Origin: Pisaster brevispinus
Taxonomy: Eukaryota > Echinodermata > Asteroidea > Forcipulatida > Asteriidae
Direction of reading: 5' to 3'
DNA length: 64,000 nucleotides
NCBI GenBank assembly: GCA_023634235.1
Contig: JAMKCF010000019.1
Location: 3,968,001-4,032,000, forward strand
Shown: piece after piece, positions 1 through 11,699 of the stretch
Layout: every line of letters starts with the position of its first letter
How positions within the stretch are numbered: position 1 is the stretch's first letter
Notes under the pieces: model-generated
Database searches by the model: none
Seen by the model: the letters and a program-made list of their open reading frames with translations, nothing else
What the model was told of the DNA's origin: nothing
Position numbers and translations under genes: made by a program

Positions 1-110
1 ATCGAAACGTTGAGTCGTTACCACCGGTTCTTATCAGAACCTACACTACTCAAAAGAGATTTCCACATGGTGTTACCACAAGCCTTACTTAGTTATACTT
101 CCACCATGCA
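1..110. repeat. Dispersed repeat fragment, window edge
   Basis: The first bases, with the core GATCGAAACGTTGAGT-like string, a GGTTCTTATC-like segment and then CATGGTGTTACC, match a segment at 30074-30170 with a few substitutions. The GAAACGT(C/T)GAG string resembles the right half of a hammerhead-like core often found at the ends of Penelope-like elements. Only the right part is present because the window begins here. Assignment to a Penelope end is inference. Confidence 0.4.
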
Positions 111-1240
111 AAGTTTCAAATCCTACTTGTGTATAATAATAAAAACCTTTGAAACATAAGCAACCCTTGGCCAATAAAATGGATTAAAACTTATTTGATA
201 TAATATATACGTTTATTTTGTGTATAGAATTATACAGAGCAGGTCATGAAAGAAATGCACAGAGTGCCTTCATTCAAACAACTTTAAAATATTTATTTAT
301 TTATTATTTTATAGTTCTGGTAATGACATCAAGAATGCCTTAACAGCGAACTTTGTATTGTACTCTGAAACTTGTAGACGAGGGTGTTTGCAATGAATCC
401 AAAACACCAAAGTACATCAATCCTACAGGTACTTTGTATTAATACACATTGTGAGGTTCATAAACCAAGCATGTAAAGTTGGGAACAGCTTCATGCTTGG
501 CTGGGTTATCTTTTTTTATGATAAGTATCATTAGTTTTGTAGAAAATATAGAATAAATCAACACAATAATGATAAGATTTGAGGTTTCTGCTTACCAGTG
601 AAACTTCTGTGCTTGTGTGCCTGAACCCTCAACCAATTCCATTTCTTGTTGATATCAGACGTACTCTCTACTCTCGGGTCTGCAGTCCTCCTGCTGCTCT
701 AATTGGGTGCCTTAGGTTGCTCCAGTACCTTAGGTTGAGACCAACATTTTTTGTTTCCCGGGTTCAACCTTTATCATTTCCTGGGTTCAACCTTTTAGTT
801 TTAAAAATGAAAACAATTTTTCATGAAATTTTGACACAAATGCCAGATAGACAGCAAGAATAACTGCAAATACACTGGCATTGTTTAAAATTCACAATGT
901 TTATTGGCCTGTACATTAAAGTTATGTGTCAATGACATTGGAAACATCTATAGACCTGGAAATTCATCTTTGACAGAAGGCATTGTCATTTTGAAAAGGG
1001 CACTTCCAATGGAAAATCTTAAAGTCATTGGGAAACGTTTGAAGGAGCACTATGCCAAGACCAGGGGTATGTGGCCATGGCCTCAGTGGCCTCCTTGTAA
1101 TTCCTGACCTGGAAATACAAAAGAGACACTATCTATTTTTTGTATTCATACAAACCAACGTTTCAATTCAAAAGTTTATCAAAATAAAATATTGAATTCT
1201 TTATTCATCTTTACAACGAAAGAAGTTTGTTTTGTGGTTA
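111..1240. other. Intergenic, no gene recognised
   Basis: AT-rich sequence with short open frames (for example 579-863 and 904-1107). They have no recognisable domain, splice context or codon bias. Two similar strings, CCTTAGGTTG and GGGTTCAACCTTT, each occur twice around 710-800. Nothing else stands out. Confidence 0.5.
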
Positions 1241-1389
1241 GACCTTATCGCCAATCCGCCTGGTGATTTTGCTGAATGGCCGAAAGGTGTTGTGGGAAGG
1301 AAAAGGGAGCACCACATGCCCCTTTTCCCTTCCCACAATGCCTTTCGGCTATTCAGCAAAATCAACCAGGCGGATTGGCGATTTGGTCT
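1241..1389. mobile_element. Short foldback MITE (near-perfect palindrome)
   Basis: The left arm (GACCTTATCGCCAATCCGCC, then a GAATGGCCGAAAGG-like stretch and GGGAAGGAAAAGGG) is mirrored almost base for base by the right arm ending at 1389. The loop is only a few bases around CACCACATG. Open frames on both strands across it are a by-product of the symmetry. Size and structure fit a non-autonomous foldback MITE. No target duplication is obvious. Confidence 0.65.
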
Positions 1390-3324
1390 ATGGAAATTAC
1401 ACATTTTTCATAGTGTATTATTTAGTTACTCCTTACATTTGTGAAATTTCTCTTTTTGTATCTTAATAGAAATGGATTGTTTATAAAACAGAAGAAACAA
1501 ATCGGTTACGGGCACGCTTATCACAGCGCACTGGTCGCACCGTGACCGACGGCACCATTCGGGCAACTTAATACGGCGCTGGCACTGTAGCTGTCACTGC
1601 ACGAATCACGTTGTGATCATAATTAACCATTTTAACTGGGTCTATCGACCAAACTCTTTTCAAAAGAGATGAAACATATCTCATACTCCAAAAACTGTAC
1701 TGCATGACTACAAAGGCAACAATTCTTAACTCACAAGTAAATCAACAACAACAAAATGTGCATAAAATCTACTTACCGCGCGCTGTTAAAGTGGTATTTT
1801 ACCACTGCTTCTAAAGTTATCAGTTAACAAGACGAGGTGCCACCAAAAAGTTGGTCTGTGGGTCAAAAGCCGCGTGTGTGTAGCGCGCGGTCAAAGGTCT
1901 AAAATATTATTGAGACCGTTGCGTTAGATCAAGTGCGCCCCCTACAGTTTGCCTAGGAAAGGCCATCGGATAGTCCGATGTTTACTTTTATTTTCATACA
2001 ACTCATTATACTTGATACCGCCTTTGTTAATGTTAGATCAATTGAAAGAGACTACACCTTTGCGAGCATTCTTTTAAATTTAAACCTTTCTATGCAGGTA
2101 AGAATATGATATTAACTTAAATGATTTAGGTCAGAAGCGGCATTTGAAGTTGCTTGGCAGAGGTTTGCAGAGCCCCCGTCTGCCTGTCTGTCCGTGGAAC
2201 TGTGTATATTTATAATATAGGTTGAAAGGTATTTTTTACATTAAAACTCTTCCAATATTTTCATCATATTGTTTATTGCCAAGCTGAATCGTTGCCCGGC
2301 CACACAAGTGGGGTTGTTAAATGTTGATGTGCATTCAACAATGCTTCAAAATATTGTGTGAGTCTGGTTCCCAGTTAACTTTTCACGGCAGATAAATTTG
2401 CTCTACAATTCATTTCGAAGTAGTTTTAATGGGTTAGCAGGTGACTCGATTAAAGTCATGGGGTATAGTTTCATAAAGCTATATGACCAGTGTTAGTGTT
2501 CACTAATTTGCAGTAAAAGTTTTTGGCATGAAGTGTAATTCACAATCAATAAGGGTTTACATCTTACGGGTGATCATTAAGTTTTTTTAGCATCACTGAC
2601 TCGTCCTAATACAAGAATTGCTGGCAATTTTAGTGCTTATTTTGTTTTTGCATTATTAGGTAAGCAAAGCTTAGGCCTATGAAATGGGAAATCTGCTAAG
2701 GACCGCCCTGTACACAGAAAATCTGTACTTCATTGCAATGCAATGTCAAAATAGACTGAAGTTTGGTTTTGGCTGTTAGTGAACGGTCTCTACCAATGGC
2801 CACTTGAGCACAGCTGTCAGAAAGGATGGATGGCTTTTGACTGATAATACTTTGCATTGCTAGCCTCCAATAATTCCTTTTATCCACACAGAGAAGTAAA
2901 GCAACGCTCTCTGCTGTTAAAAAAAAAGTGAAAGGCAAACAAAAACATGTTGGCACCGCTTCAAAGGGGCGAAGCTTTCCTGCCTTCCTAATCAGAGTGC
3001 AAAATGTGGACTACAGGTAATTGAAAATTTATCCCAGATATCATTTTTAAATGAGACAACGAGACAGTGGTTGTGGAAAACAATGTGTGAGGGGGGGGGG
3101 GGTCGGAGCCATAGACTGACGAGAGGCAAGCCACTCCGTCGTTGAATGGGATAGGAGAGTGGTGGTTGGATAACTAGGGAAATTACAACCAGTCAAGGAA
3201 ATGTCAACTAGGAAATGATTGGTGAGAGAGAAACAATCCCTTTCCTTGGAAAGAAAGACTGCTTAGAAGAAGCAAGTTTTACACTGTCCTCCTCAGAATG
3301 TTTGGAGGCAGTCCTTAGGAGCTT
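1390..3324. other. Intergenic, no gene recognised
   Basis: No convincing exon, RNA gene or repeat was identified. A locally GC-richer patch lies near 1500-1600, and a run of G occurs near 3091-3101. The minus-strand frame at 2696-2956 has no recognisable domain. Confidence 0.45.
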
Positions 3325-4085
3325 TATAATAATAATAATAATAGTGGCTTCATAAATAGCGCTCAAATCCGTCACTCAGTGACGCTCATGGCACTTCAAC
3401 ATTATTACCCCTGGTCACTGGGCCATTTCAGGGCTCGAATTTGACACTGGACCGCTGGCCCGTGCGAAGTGATTTTAGCCTCGGGCCAGTAAACTCCTGA
3501 CCTGACAAGTCCGGTGGTCTTGTGTTTTTCAATTGAACAATAGCCCATGTGTAATACCTTAAACAGAAAGAAATGATGTTTAAAAGTTAACCTTGAGTCT
3601 GGTATTTATGCAATTCCGTTGAGTAGCAAAATATACTAACCCATAAGACAAATTGATAATCTTCTCTTTGTGCTTGTTAAAATAAAAACAATTTACATGT
3701 TAAACTGTGTCGAAAGCTCTTTCTTATAAAGATTCTGGTCTTGTGAAATCAATTCTGGTCCGGTAAACATTTGAGCTACAAGCCTTGCGATCTTGTGGAA
3801 TTTTACCCCAAATTCGAGCCCTGCATTTATTTCATTCCTTAAACCATCTCAAGCTCCCTTGGGAGTACACAGCCTGTGCTGCCAAATATGTAGCGCACTA
3901 AGCTAAATCAATCACAAGAGCCATCTCTGCCCTCACAGGTACCCATTTACCCCTGGGTGATGAGAAGCAATTATAGTTAAGTTTCTTGCTCAAGGACACC
4001 AAGTGTCATGACCGGGACCTGAACCCACACCCTGCCGACTCAGCCACCAGAACTTGAGTCTGATGCTATAACCTCACCTAAGGCT
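3325..4085 (-). mobile_element. tRNA-derived SINE, interrupted by a MITE
   Basis: Read on the minus strand, 4085 to about 3950 gives a degenerate type-II (Ser/Leu-like) tRNA head with a GTGGGTTCAGGTCCCGG B-box-like string. A body follows that contains CCAGGGGTAATAATG and ends in an (ATT)n tail at about 3328-3342 on the + strand. The family recurs at 58640-58815, with the shared string CTCAAGGACACCAAGTGTC. It is split by the MITE at 3429-3823. The tRNA assignment rests on the B box and general layout. Confidence 0.6.
3429..3823. mobile_element. MITE nested in the SINE, with perfect target duplication
   Basis: Exact 15-bp terminal inverted repeats, CAGGGCTCGAATTTG on the left and CAAATTCGAGCCCTG read in part on the right (with CCCC before AATTCGAGCCCTG), bound a 395-bp element. 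It is flanked by the 5-bp direct repeat CATTT at 3424-3428 and 3824-3828. Removing it rejoins the SINE, so it inserted later. It encodes no transposase. The superfamily is not determined. Confidence 0.7.
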
Positions 4086-4650
4086 ATAACCTGGCTGCTG
4101 AAACATAAACATCTCATTCTGAAAACTTAGACACTGCCAGGCACCCAATGAAGGAGACTATCAGTGAAAACTTTCTGACAACCAGTCTTGTCTATCTCAT
4201 CAGCGATGTTTGACAACACTGAGATCGTTTGTCCTGCAGTGTCGTCTTTAAATATTTGTCTTTAAGACATAATAAAAAAATTTATGTAAAGATTCATTAC
4301 TGTAATAAATCAAAAGGGAAACTAACTGGGTAAATCTTAAATAATGAACACATAATTATAAATTCTTGCACACTACTTTCACCTCAAAGTATTGCTGTGC
4401 TTTGAAAAGAAAAAACTCTGCATCTTCCTCTCTGAGAAGCACTTTACTGCCACCATCTTGGTCATGAGCCCTGTTTGCTCTAGCGATTGTCAATACTAAT
4501 TCTTATTCTATCAAACAAGGATCCGACTACTTTACACTTAGTTACATTGTTTAGATATGATAGAGATGAGGACAGCAGTTGAGTCAGGGTTTGACCTAAG
4601 AAGTGAGAGACACTCTTTCTATCAATCTGCAGAAAACAACTTGATTGGTT
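4086..4650. other. Intergenic, no gene recognised
   Basis: AT-rich DNA without a supported gene. It directly precedes the weak exon candidate at 4672-4716. Confidence 0.4.
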
Positions 4651-4671
4651 GATTCAAAACTCAAGAGACGA

Positions 4672-4716
4672 ATGGATAAAGCTTTTGAAGATAGGAGTAC
4701 AGATTCAGTTGCTGAG
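4672..4716 (+). other. Weak candidate first exon (15 codons)
   Basis: An ATG at 4672 opens a 15-codon frame beginning MDKAFEDRST and ending in GAG, followed directly by a strong donor GTAAGG. The upstream sequence has no matching acceptor requirement if this is a first exon. It could pair with the Q/S/T/N-rich segment at 5021-5330, but the reading phases do not join simply. It may be a chance donor or a relic exon. Confidence 0.18.
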
Positions 4717-5020
4717 GTAAGGTGTCAGACTTGCATGCTTTCATGTGATTTCTTCTTGGAACAGTTTTTAATGTTATAGAAAACTGGAACAAATTTTAAA
4801 GTGTATTGCTACATGTTTATACACATGTTTTCCTTTTTTTCTTTTAGCAAACACAAAGGTTTACGTCTCTGAAAAATTGCCAACCTTTGCACACAAAATA
4901 TTCTCTACTGATCTATATACGCTATAAACAAATGTAATAAGGTAATTTTTCTTTTTTTGGTAACATGTTCTGTTTCCCTGCTTTGCAGAAAACTAAGTTG
5001 ATTTAATTCTTGTATTCCAG

Positions 5021-5330
5021 TATTCACACTGATCGATGAAAGTCAAATTAAACAACAAGTTGAGCCTGGGAAGCAGCCACCTTCAGAGAACCTCACAGAT
5101 AAAGAGAAACAGTCTAGGATCAAACATCAATTAACAGCTCAAGATATACCAGAAGGAATTGGATCAAACCAGCCTGTCCATATTACAGAGGAACTGGTTC
5201 TGACTGGGTGAAACCCTCAAACAACCAGACTACAGTTCAACCATCTACTGATTGGAGTTTAAGCCAGCAAGATAAAAGTAGCTGAAACCAGTTCAATCCA
5301 GTCAGATGGACAAACACAAAATAACAGAAG
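5021..5330 (+). pseudogene. Possible decayed or indel-broken Q/S/T/N-rich exon
   Basis: After an acceptor-like TTGTATTCCAG, one frame reads LIDESQIKQQVEPGKQPPSE and stays open to a TGA at 5209-5211 with polar, charged composition. A second frame then continues in the same style (SDWVKPSNNQTTVQPSTDW) to a stop, and a third continues (AETSSIQSDGQTQNNR) up to a donor-like GTACCT near 5331. Similar composition in successive frames suggests one coding exon broken by indels or stops. No domain was recognised. A low-complexity coincidence remains possible. Confidence 0.28.
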
Positions 5331-5348
5331 GTACCTAGTTCAATGAAG

Positions 5349-5560
5349 TCCTGGGCCCATTTTCACAAAACTGTTTAGCAGAAAACACTGCTTAGCAATT
5401 TTCTATACTAAGAAAAAAACGGGTGGGGCACCAGCTACAATAATGCAAACTTTATAGAATTTTGGCTGGTAACCAGTTTCTTCTAAGCAACATTTTTCTG
5501 TGCTCAGCAAGTGTTTGTGCTTACAGGTTTTATGAAATTGGGCTCTGTACTCAGAGTATT
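5349..5560. repeat. GGGCCCAATTTCATAGAGCTGC-type hairpin repeat, copy 1
   Basis: It begins GGGCCCATTTTCACAAAACTG with CTGCTTAGCA, and ends in the complementary CAGCAAGTG...TATGAAATTGGGCTC. The inward halves also pair through GCTTAGC motifs. The same family recurs at 6127-6316, 14607-14960, 47567-47700 and 48297-49085. The structure is that of a short non-autonomous foldback element. Confidence 0.6.
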
Positions 5561-6126
5561 AGGGAAGATATCATCGATATCACACACGGATACAGTCTGC
5601 ACATGGTCTGCCATTTTGGGAGTCAAAATGCACTGCACGCTATTAACACACAAGGAATCTGGCTCTCAAATAGTGCAACTAAGATTCATGGGTGATGATG
5701 TTAGGTGAATTAGGTCATCACAAAGTTGGTTGTTGTTCAGAGATACCTTTCAAATCACTTTTACATTGGTTGACTAATGTGGTAAGACTAATTAATGTGG
5801 TTAGTAAACCATTTTTTCATGTCCACAAGGGGTGGCTGGCAACCATGACAAACCAGAAAAATAGAGGTTTCATGTCTACATCGATCAGTTCAATTCTATT
5901 CAGTTTATTTCCACTCAATCAGTTTGCATTGACAACACAATATATAATGAAGCAATGAGGATTATTAGTAGTGGAGGTCAGTTTAAAGCAAGCTTGTGGA
6001 GTCAAGACTTAGGTATTTTGAATTTATGAGTTACAGAAGTAACGTTGTAAGGAACTTACTAGCATAAGTTGACACAACTTAATAATTAGTCTACAAACAC
6101 AAATTGACACAGGACCGACACTAACA

Positions 6127-6316
6127 GGGCCCATTTTATAGAGCTGCTTTAGCAGAAATTGTTGCTTAACTATTTTCTGCTAAGAAAAAATAAGCACGAT
6201 ACCAATCACAATTGGTACACGTGACATGGTAGGTAGGCTGGTAGCCATACTCTGGTAAGCATAATAATGTTGTGCTTAGCTACTTTAATGCTAATGTAGC
6301 TCAATGAAATTGGGCC
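6127..6316. repeat. GGGCCCAATTTCATAGAGCTGC-type hairpin repeat, copy 2
   Basis: It begins GGGCCCATTTTATAGAGCTGC and ends GCTCAATGAAATTGGGCC, so the termini are inverted copies of one another. It carries the family's internal TTAGCAGAAA, GCTAAGAAAA and GGTAGCCATA motifs. No open frame. Confidence 0.65.
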
Positions 6317-7460
6317 AAGGACAATATTAGTCACATAAAATGGCTAACCAAACAGCGGCTGTATAAATAATGGATGCAAGATTAATAATGAATAAATATG
6401 AGGGGATGATATGGGATGATACCACCATACCAGAGAATTGGAAAGTGTTGTAAGAACTTGGGACACTCGGTATTTGCCTAAAAGTACATTTTTAGGTCAC
6501 TGCTGAGGAAGTTTAGATACTTTTGACTTTGGAAATTTCACACAATTTGTTCATTTAGACAAGTAAAAACAAGGGAGTACAGGATCTTCTAAGTCTTCTG
6601 AATAGCAGTCTGGTGTGATAAGAATTAGTTCAAGACCTGAGCATTTGAACATAATTCTTGAAAGCTTTGGGAAAAATCATTGGAATTAATTTGATGCATA
6701 AATATATAAAGTGGTAAGAGATAAATATCAGAGATTTTATGAGTCCTGTGATTTGTAATGATGTACACACAAACAATTATAAACTTGTATGGTGTCACAA
6801 TTAGTAGTCACAAGGCCATACTGCTACATGGGGGAATGCATGATACTAAGGCACTTTATGCAATCAATCCAAGCAATGATTTGTAAAACACTAAAGCAAT
6901 GTTGTTATTGATTTAACACATCAAGGACATACTTCATATACTGACAAATTACAAATAAAGTGAATGTTTCACTGAAAAAGGTGTGGATGTTTTTTTAAAT
7001 AGGAATGTGAACGTACACAATGATGACAATTAGTGTAACTAAGATGATTAACATGAGGCGTGTGTGAATAAATTACTTGATGCAATCATTTAATATAATA
7101 TAAGTGCAGAGTTTCTTTTCCTTGGCTGTCTTGGACTTGGACCAGCATGGTGCGGAGTCAATGGTATAGCTCAAGGGAGAAGTAGGGGTGATGGACAAAT
7201 TCAGAAGTTTTGACTTTAAATACTTAAAATTGGAAGAAGAAATTATTATTTAACTATTAAAACGTACTCTGTCACATGATACCAATCCCCTCCTACCATC
7301 ATACTCCTCCCCTTAACCTAACAATCACCTGGATTATCACTTGTTGTAAAGTATTAAATTTTAACCAAGGCCTATAAAGGAGTATCTTGCCAGGATGCTT
7401 GTAAATAATATTGTGTAAAGTTTACTCATGGTGCCTCGTTTATTTTATTTTCCCCTGCAG
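6317..7460. other. Intergenic, no gene recognised
   Basis: AT-rich sequence with no supported exon, RNA gene or strong repeat. Confidence 0.4.
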
Positions 7461-7661
7461 GGCAACAGCAGCCATGTGAGGCACATTTCTCTCAGAAGAC
7501 CGAGCGCCTTGCCATGTCACTGACCAGACGAAGCTCCCAGAGTTAATTGTTCAAAAGGCGGCAAGCTAAGTAGGGCACTATACAGGCATACTACACTACA
7601 GGCATACTTGATCAGCATGCTCAGTGCTCACAGAGTCAGAGGAACTTCAAGAGTTCGTCTG
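7461..7661 (+). other. Weak exon candidate with strong splice signals
   Basis: A pyrimidine-rich acceptor (TTTTCCCCTGCAG) precedes 7461, and a consensus donor GTAAGT follows CTGGGG at about 7661. One frame reads QQQPCEAHFSQKTERLAM and ends at a TAA near 7543. The segment could be a terminal coding exon of an unseen upstream gene, an untranslated exon of the receptor gene at 16.1 kb, or a non-coding RNA exon. Only splice-like signals support it. Confidence 0.22.
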
Positions 7662-8677
7662 GGGTAAGTCATCAGAAACAATTCCTAAGTGGTATAACTG
7701 CTCCCAAACTCACATGCACTGATTTGAAGAAAAAACACTGCCAAACCAACCTGTCGTATGTGAAATTTTAGACTTAATTAATGCCGTCAAGTTCCTTCGT
7801 TTCGTTCTAACTTCTAGGTGTTTTTTAAAAACATGTCATGGCTTCAACTGTCAACATTACAACGTATACACCTGTCTGGCGTTGAGTCTAAATCGTTTTA
7901 TAGTTTAATACCCATCCCTGTCCGACAAGATAAAGTTACATTAGTCATGATAATGTTACGTCTCCTGTATTGACATAAATTGACATGGTAAATCCAGTTT
8001 TTGTTTATATTGGTGACAAGTTGAACATGCAAAGTTCACATTAAATTTGCCGAATAATTTCCTGAGATTAAACGTGCAAAAAATAAAATAAAGATCATCC
8101 AATTCCAAACGATACACAGCAAACTTTGTTGTGATTAAGTGGCAAAATTCTCATCAAACTGACGTGTTATTAATAACAAACTATTGTTGACATTCCTCTG
8201 ACACCTGCATGACTTGTGATGATCATTAATCTCGTGACTCTGATCTTAAACCTAGTTTGCTGTCCGTTGAAAACTGTATAACCGGTATTTGCATATCAAT
8301 TAATCAGTGGAGCTAGGTCAAAGGTGACTGTATAAATTCTACCAACATTGTTGAATGTAACATTTTGGCTGAATCAACTACAGGTGGAATGGCTGCCGAT
8401 GATTTGTTGGTGGGGACAACAAAAGGACAATTTTTAAATTAACATATCCTGTCTCGAAAAGTATTTAAAGGCAGCTGTCAGATGATTGCTTCTCTCAAAC
8501 ACTAGACTTGATGACAAATCGTTAGTCAGTGTCTATTTGTCTGCCAGCGCTGCCTATTACAAACACACACATCCCGCCGTTCATGCAACAGTCACAGTGC
8601 GATTATACATTCATGCAACGGTCGTAGGTAGCGCGTGGCAAGGTCCGTCAGCTCTAACGACTTGAGTAGCTTGTTCC
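7662..8677. other. Intergenic, no gene recognised
   Basis: No gene supported. The right edge (TTCC at 8674-8677) is part of the likely 4-bp target duplication of the large foldback element that follows. Confidence 0.4.
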
Positions 8678-10554
8678 CTATGAGGCGCCAAGTGTAAATT
8701 TATTATTTAACGCAATTATTTACAAATAAATCATTATATAATATATAGTTCATTATTTAACCATTATTTAAATTTTATTTACAAATAATCCAGTTTGCAC
8801 CACACAATTATATGTATATAATTGTATGAACGCGTTCATTTTATGTATATAATCTTACACACCATTTCATTATTTACAAATAATGTTGACGGGTAGTTTT
8901 TTATATGCAAATAAATAATTTCGCTATTGCAATTATATATATATAATTGTTGGACGACTTTCATTATATACATATAATTTTGTGGATCATTAGACTTATA
9001 TATAAATAATGACGACTGGCACTATTTATATGTAAATAATCAGTTTTGTACACTGTACTTATATATATATAATTGCTGGTCAGCTTTCATTATATACATA
9101 TAATTTTTGTGGATCACTTTACTTACTGTGACTGACAAATTTTATTTGTAAATAATGGTTTTTGCATGACCCAATTATATATATATAATGGAAACTGTTT
9201 TTACAACTACGTGAACGAGGCTATGATATACTAAATAATGGCTGTGCGTCGCTTTCATTATATATAAATAATCGTGTAAATAATCGTGTATGTAAATTGA
9301 GTGTTTAGCCACGCCCAGTAGTCTGAATATTCCAGTCATAACATCCGGCGGCCCGGGGCGCGGGGGCTGGGCTCGTCGCTAGGTCGAAGTCAGTCTGGTC
9401 CTTTTTGTGATCTGCACATTTTGGAGAAAAACATGGGTCCTACTACTTGCCGTCAACTCGCGGGACTTGCCGTCAACTCGCCGTCAACTCATTTTCGTGC
9501 CGTCAACTCATTAAATATACATCAAAAATCTATAAATGGGGCATGGAAGTGTTAAGTCTGGGCTAAACTACATATTTCTTATGGTTTCCGGTACAATTTC
9601 ATTTACAAAAACGATTTTGTGTTGATAAATAAATAGTATAAACGCAGCAATAGTCTGATATCCAGAGTGCACCATCCACCCGCAGCCATCTCCAAAATGT
9701 GCAGATCACAAAAAGGACCAGACTGACTTCGACCTAGCGACGAGCCCAGCCCTCGCGCCCCGTGCCGCCGGATGTTATGACTGGAATATTCAGACTACTG
9801 GGCGTGGCTAAACACTCAATTTACATACAACACGATTATTTATATATAATGAAAGCGACGCGCAGCCATTATTTAGTATATCATAGCCTCGTTCACGTAG
9901 TTGTAAAAACAGTTTCCATTATATATATATAATTGGGTCGTGCAAAAACCATTATTTACAAATAAAATTTGTCAGTCACAGTAAGTAAAGTGATCCACAA
10001 AAATTATATGTATATAATGAAAGCTGACCAGCAATTATATATATATAAGTACAGTGTACAAAACTGATTATTTACATACAAATAGTGCCAGTCGTCATTA
10101 TTTATATATAAGTCTAATGATCCACAAAATTATATGTATATAATGAAAGCTGCCAAGCATTTATATATATATAATTGCATGGTGCAAAACTAATTATTTA
10201 CATATAAATTTGTCAGTCATCATTATTTATATATAAGTATAATGATCCACAAAATTATATGTATATAATGAAAGTCGTCCAACAATTATATATATATAAT
10301 TGCAATAGCGAAATTATTTATTTACATATAAAAAACTACCTGTCAACATTATTTGTAAATAATGAAATGGTGTGTAAGATTATATACATAAAATGAACGC
10401 GTTCATACAATTATATACATATAATTGTGTGGTGCAAACTGGATTATTTGTAAATAAAATTTAAGTAATGGTTAAATAATGAATTATATATTATATAATG
10501 ATTTATTTGTAAATAATTGCGTTAAATAATAAATTTACACTTGGCGCCTCATAG
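8678..10554. mobile_element. Large foldback element built of TATA-type palindromes
   Basis: The element begins CTATGAGGCGCCAAGTG and ends CACTTGGCGCCTCATAG, a perfect inverted terminal match. It is flanked by TTCC on both sides (8674-8677 and 10555-10558). The arms stay complementary for roughly 740 bp, as far as GATCTGCACATTTTGGAGA near 9411-9426 and its mirror at about 9690-9708. Each arm holds many small palindromes such as ATTATATATATAAT and ATTATTTACAAATAAT, alternating with unique 20-30 bp spacers. The roughly 260-bp loop holds a CCGTCAACTC direct repeat. No transposase is encoded. Confidence 0.8.
9427..9690. repeat. Loop of the foldback element with CCGTCAACTC repeats
   Basis: The unpaired centre contains four closely spaced copies of GCCGTCAACTC within about 60 bp (9449-9511). 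The rest has no symmetry and no open frame. Confidence 0.55.
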
Positions 10555-11200
10555 TTCCCGGCCGAATATTCATGGTAAATTATACATTGCGTATGCAAAA
10601 CTTGCCATACAGAGGGCCAATGGTAGCTCGTCTGACAAAATTGGAAGAATTCATTATAAACATGGGAATGTATCTTTTCTGTTGGCTTAAAAAAAAAATT
10701 AATGACAGTTTATTTGCCAACATCAATGTAAAAAGCATAATATTTTATTCATTGTAACAATTTCTTAACTTTCTTTTAAGATAAATTTGACCAATACATT
10801 ATCATAAAATGTTACTGTTTATAATAAACCCCCTATCAAAGAATGAATTTTGCGCCTGGTAGCTGCGTGGCGCCATACGCTGCAAGATGTATGATGAATA
10901 TTCATTGTTTTTGCGATTCTTAACCAATCAAACTGCTCCGTCCAATTTTGGTAGCAAGTCCAATTGCATGTGTTCAAAGCTGGGTACAAGTTATTCAAGA
11001 CGGTAATTGCGACTGACTCCAGACATATTGGGATCGAGGATGTGTGTACCGTCCCGCAACTAGACCGCACAACAATTACCGACTTGATTTCAAGACTACT
11101 CAAACACCAACAATACAAGTTGGTACGCAGACTTTGGCATGTGGCCATCCAGGTGCAAATCGTATTGGGGTTCCTGTAAAGGCATGAATGTGATGGACAG
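10555..11200. other. Intergenic, no gene recognised
   Basis: Short overlapping frames on both strands (10819-11148 minus, 10964-11179 plus) have no recognisable domain. No splice framework supports either. Confidence 0.35.
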
Positions 11201-11699
11201 TATTCGGACTCTGTTCAAAACAGCCTTAGCCACCTTTCAATGTTAACAATAGCCAAGTTACGTGATAAGATTGCTTCACAGAAAAGGAACCAGCAGTCTG
11301 TTTTGGTTTTGGGGTGGTCGTAAAAGGTGTGAATATTTTTTAAATATGGATAACATTGGGTGTTTGCCTGAACTTCTTCGTAAGTGTGTCTTTGTGCAAA
11401 TACAGGGAACAACAAAATAACAAAAAGTGTTCCAGCTTGAGTTCTCTCTGGGTTAAAAATTATGGCTACATCAGGCAAATGCATAAAGAAAAAGTAAAAT
11501 GTATGTGCTCTAGGTTTGCCATGATGTAACTACACACAAAGATTAATAGAAATTTAAAAAATAGATAAAAAGTGTCAGTTAAAATTTCTGAGTGACTGGA
11601 TATTTGTTCCTTTTTTGCAAATGGGAATTTTCTCAAGCCAAACTAAAAAATAAAAAAATTGTGCATTTAATTTGATTATTGTGTCTAAATTTATGCATG

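Noticed and set aside
10819..11179. Overlapping frames on both strands
   Set aside because: Both strands open over the same stretch with no domain or splice framework; no choice can be supported.
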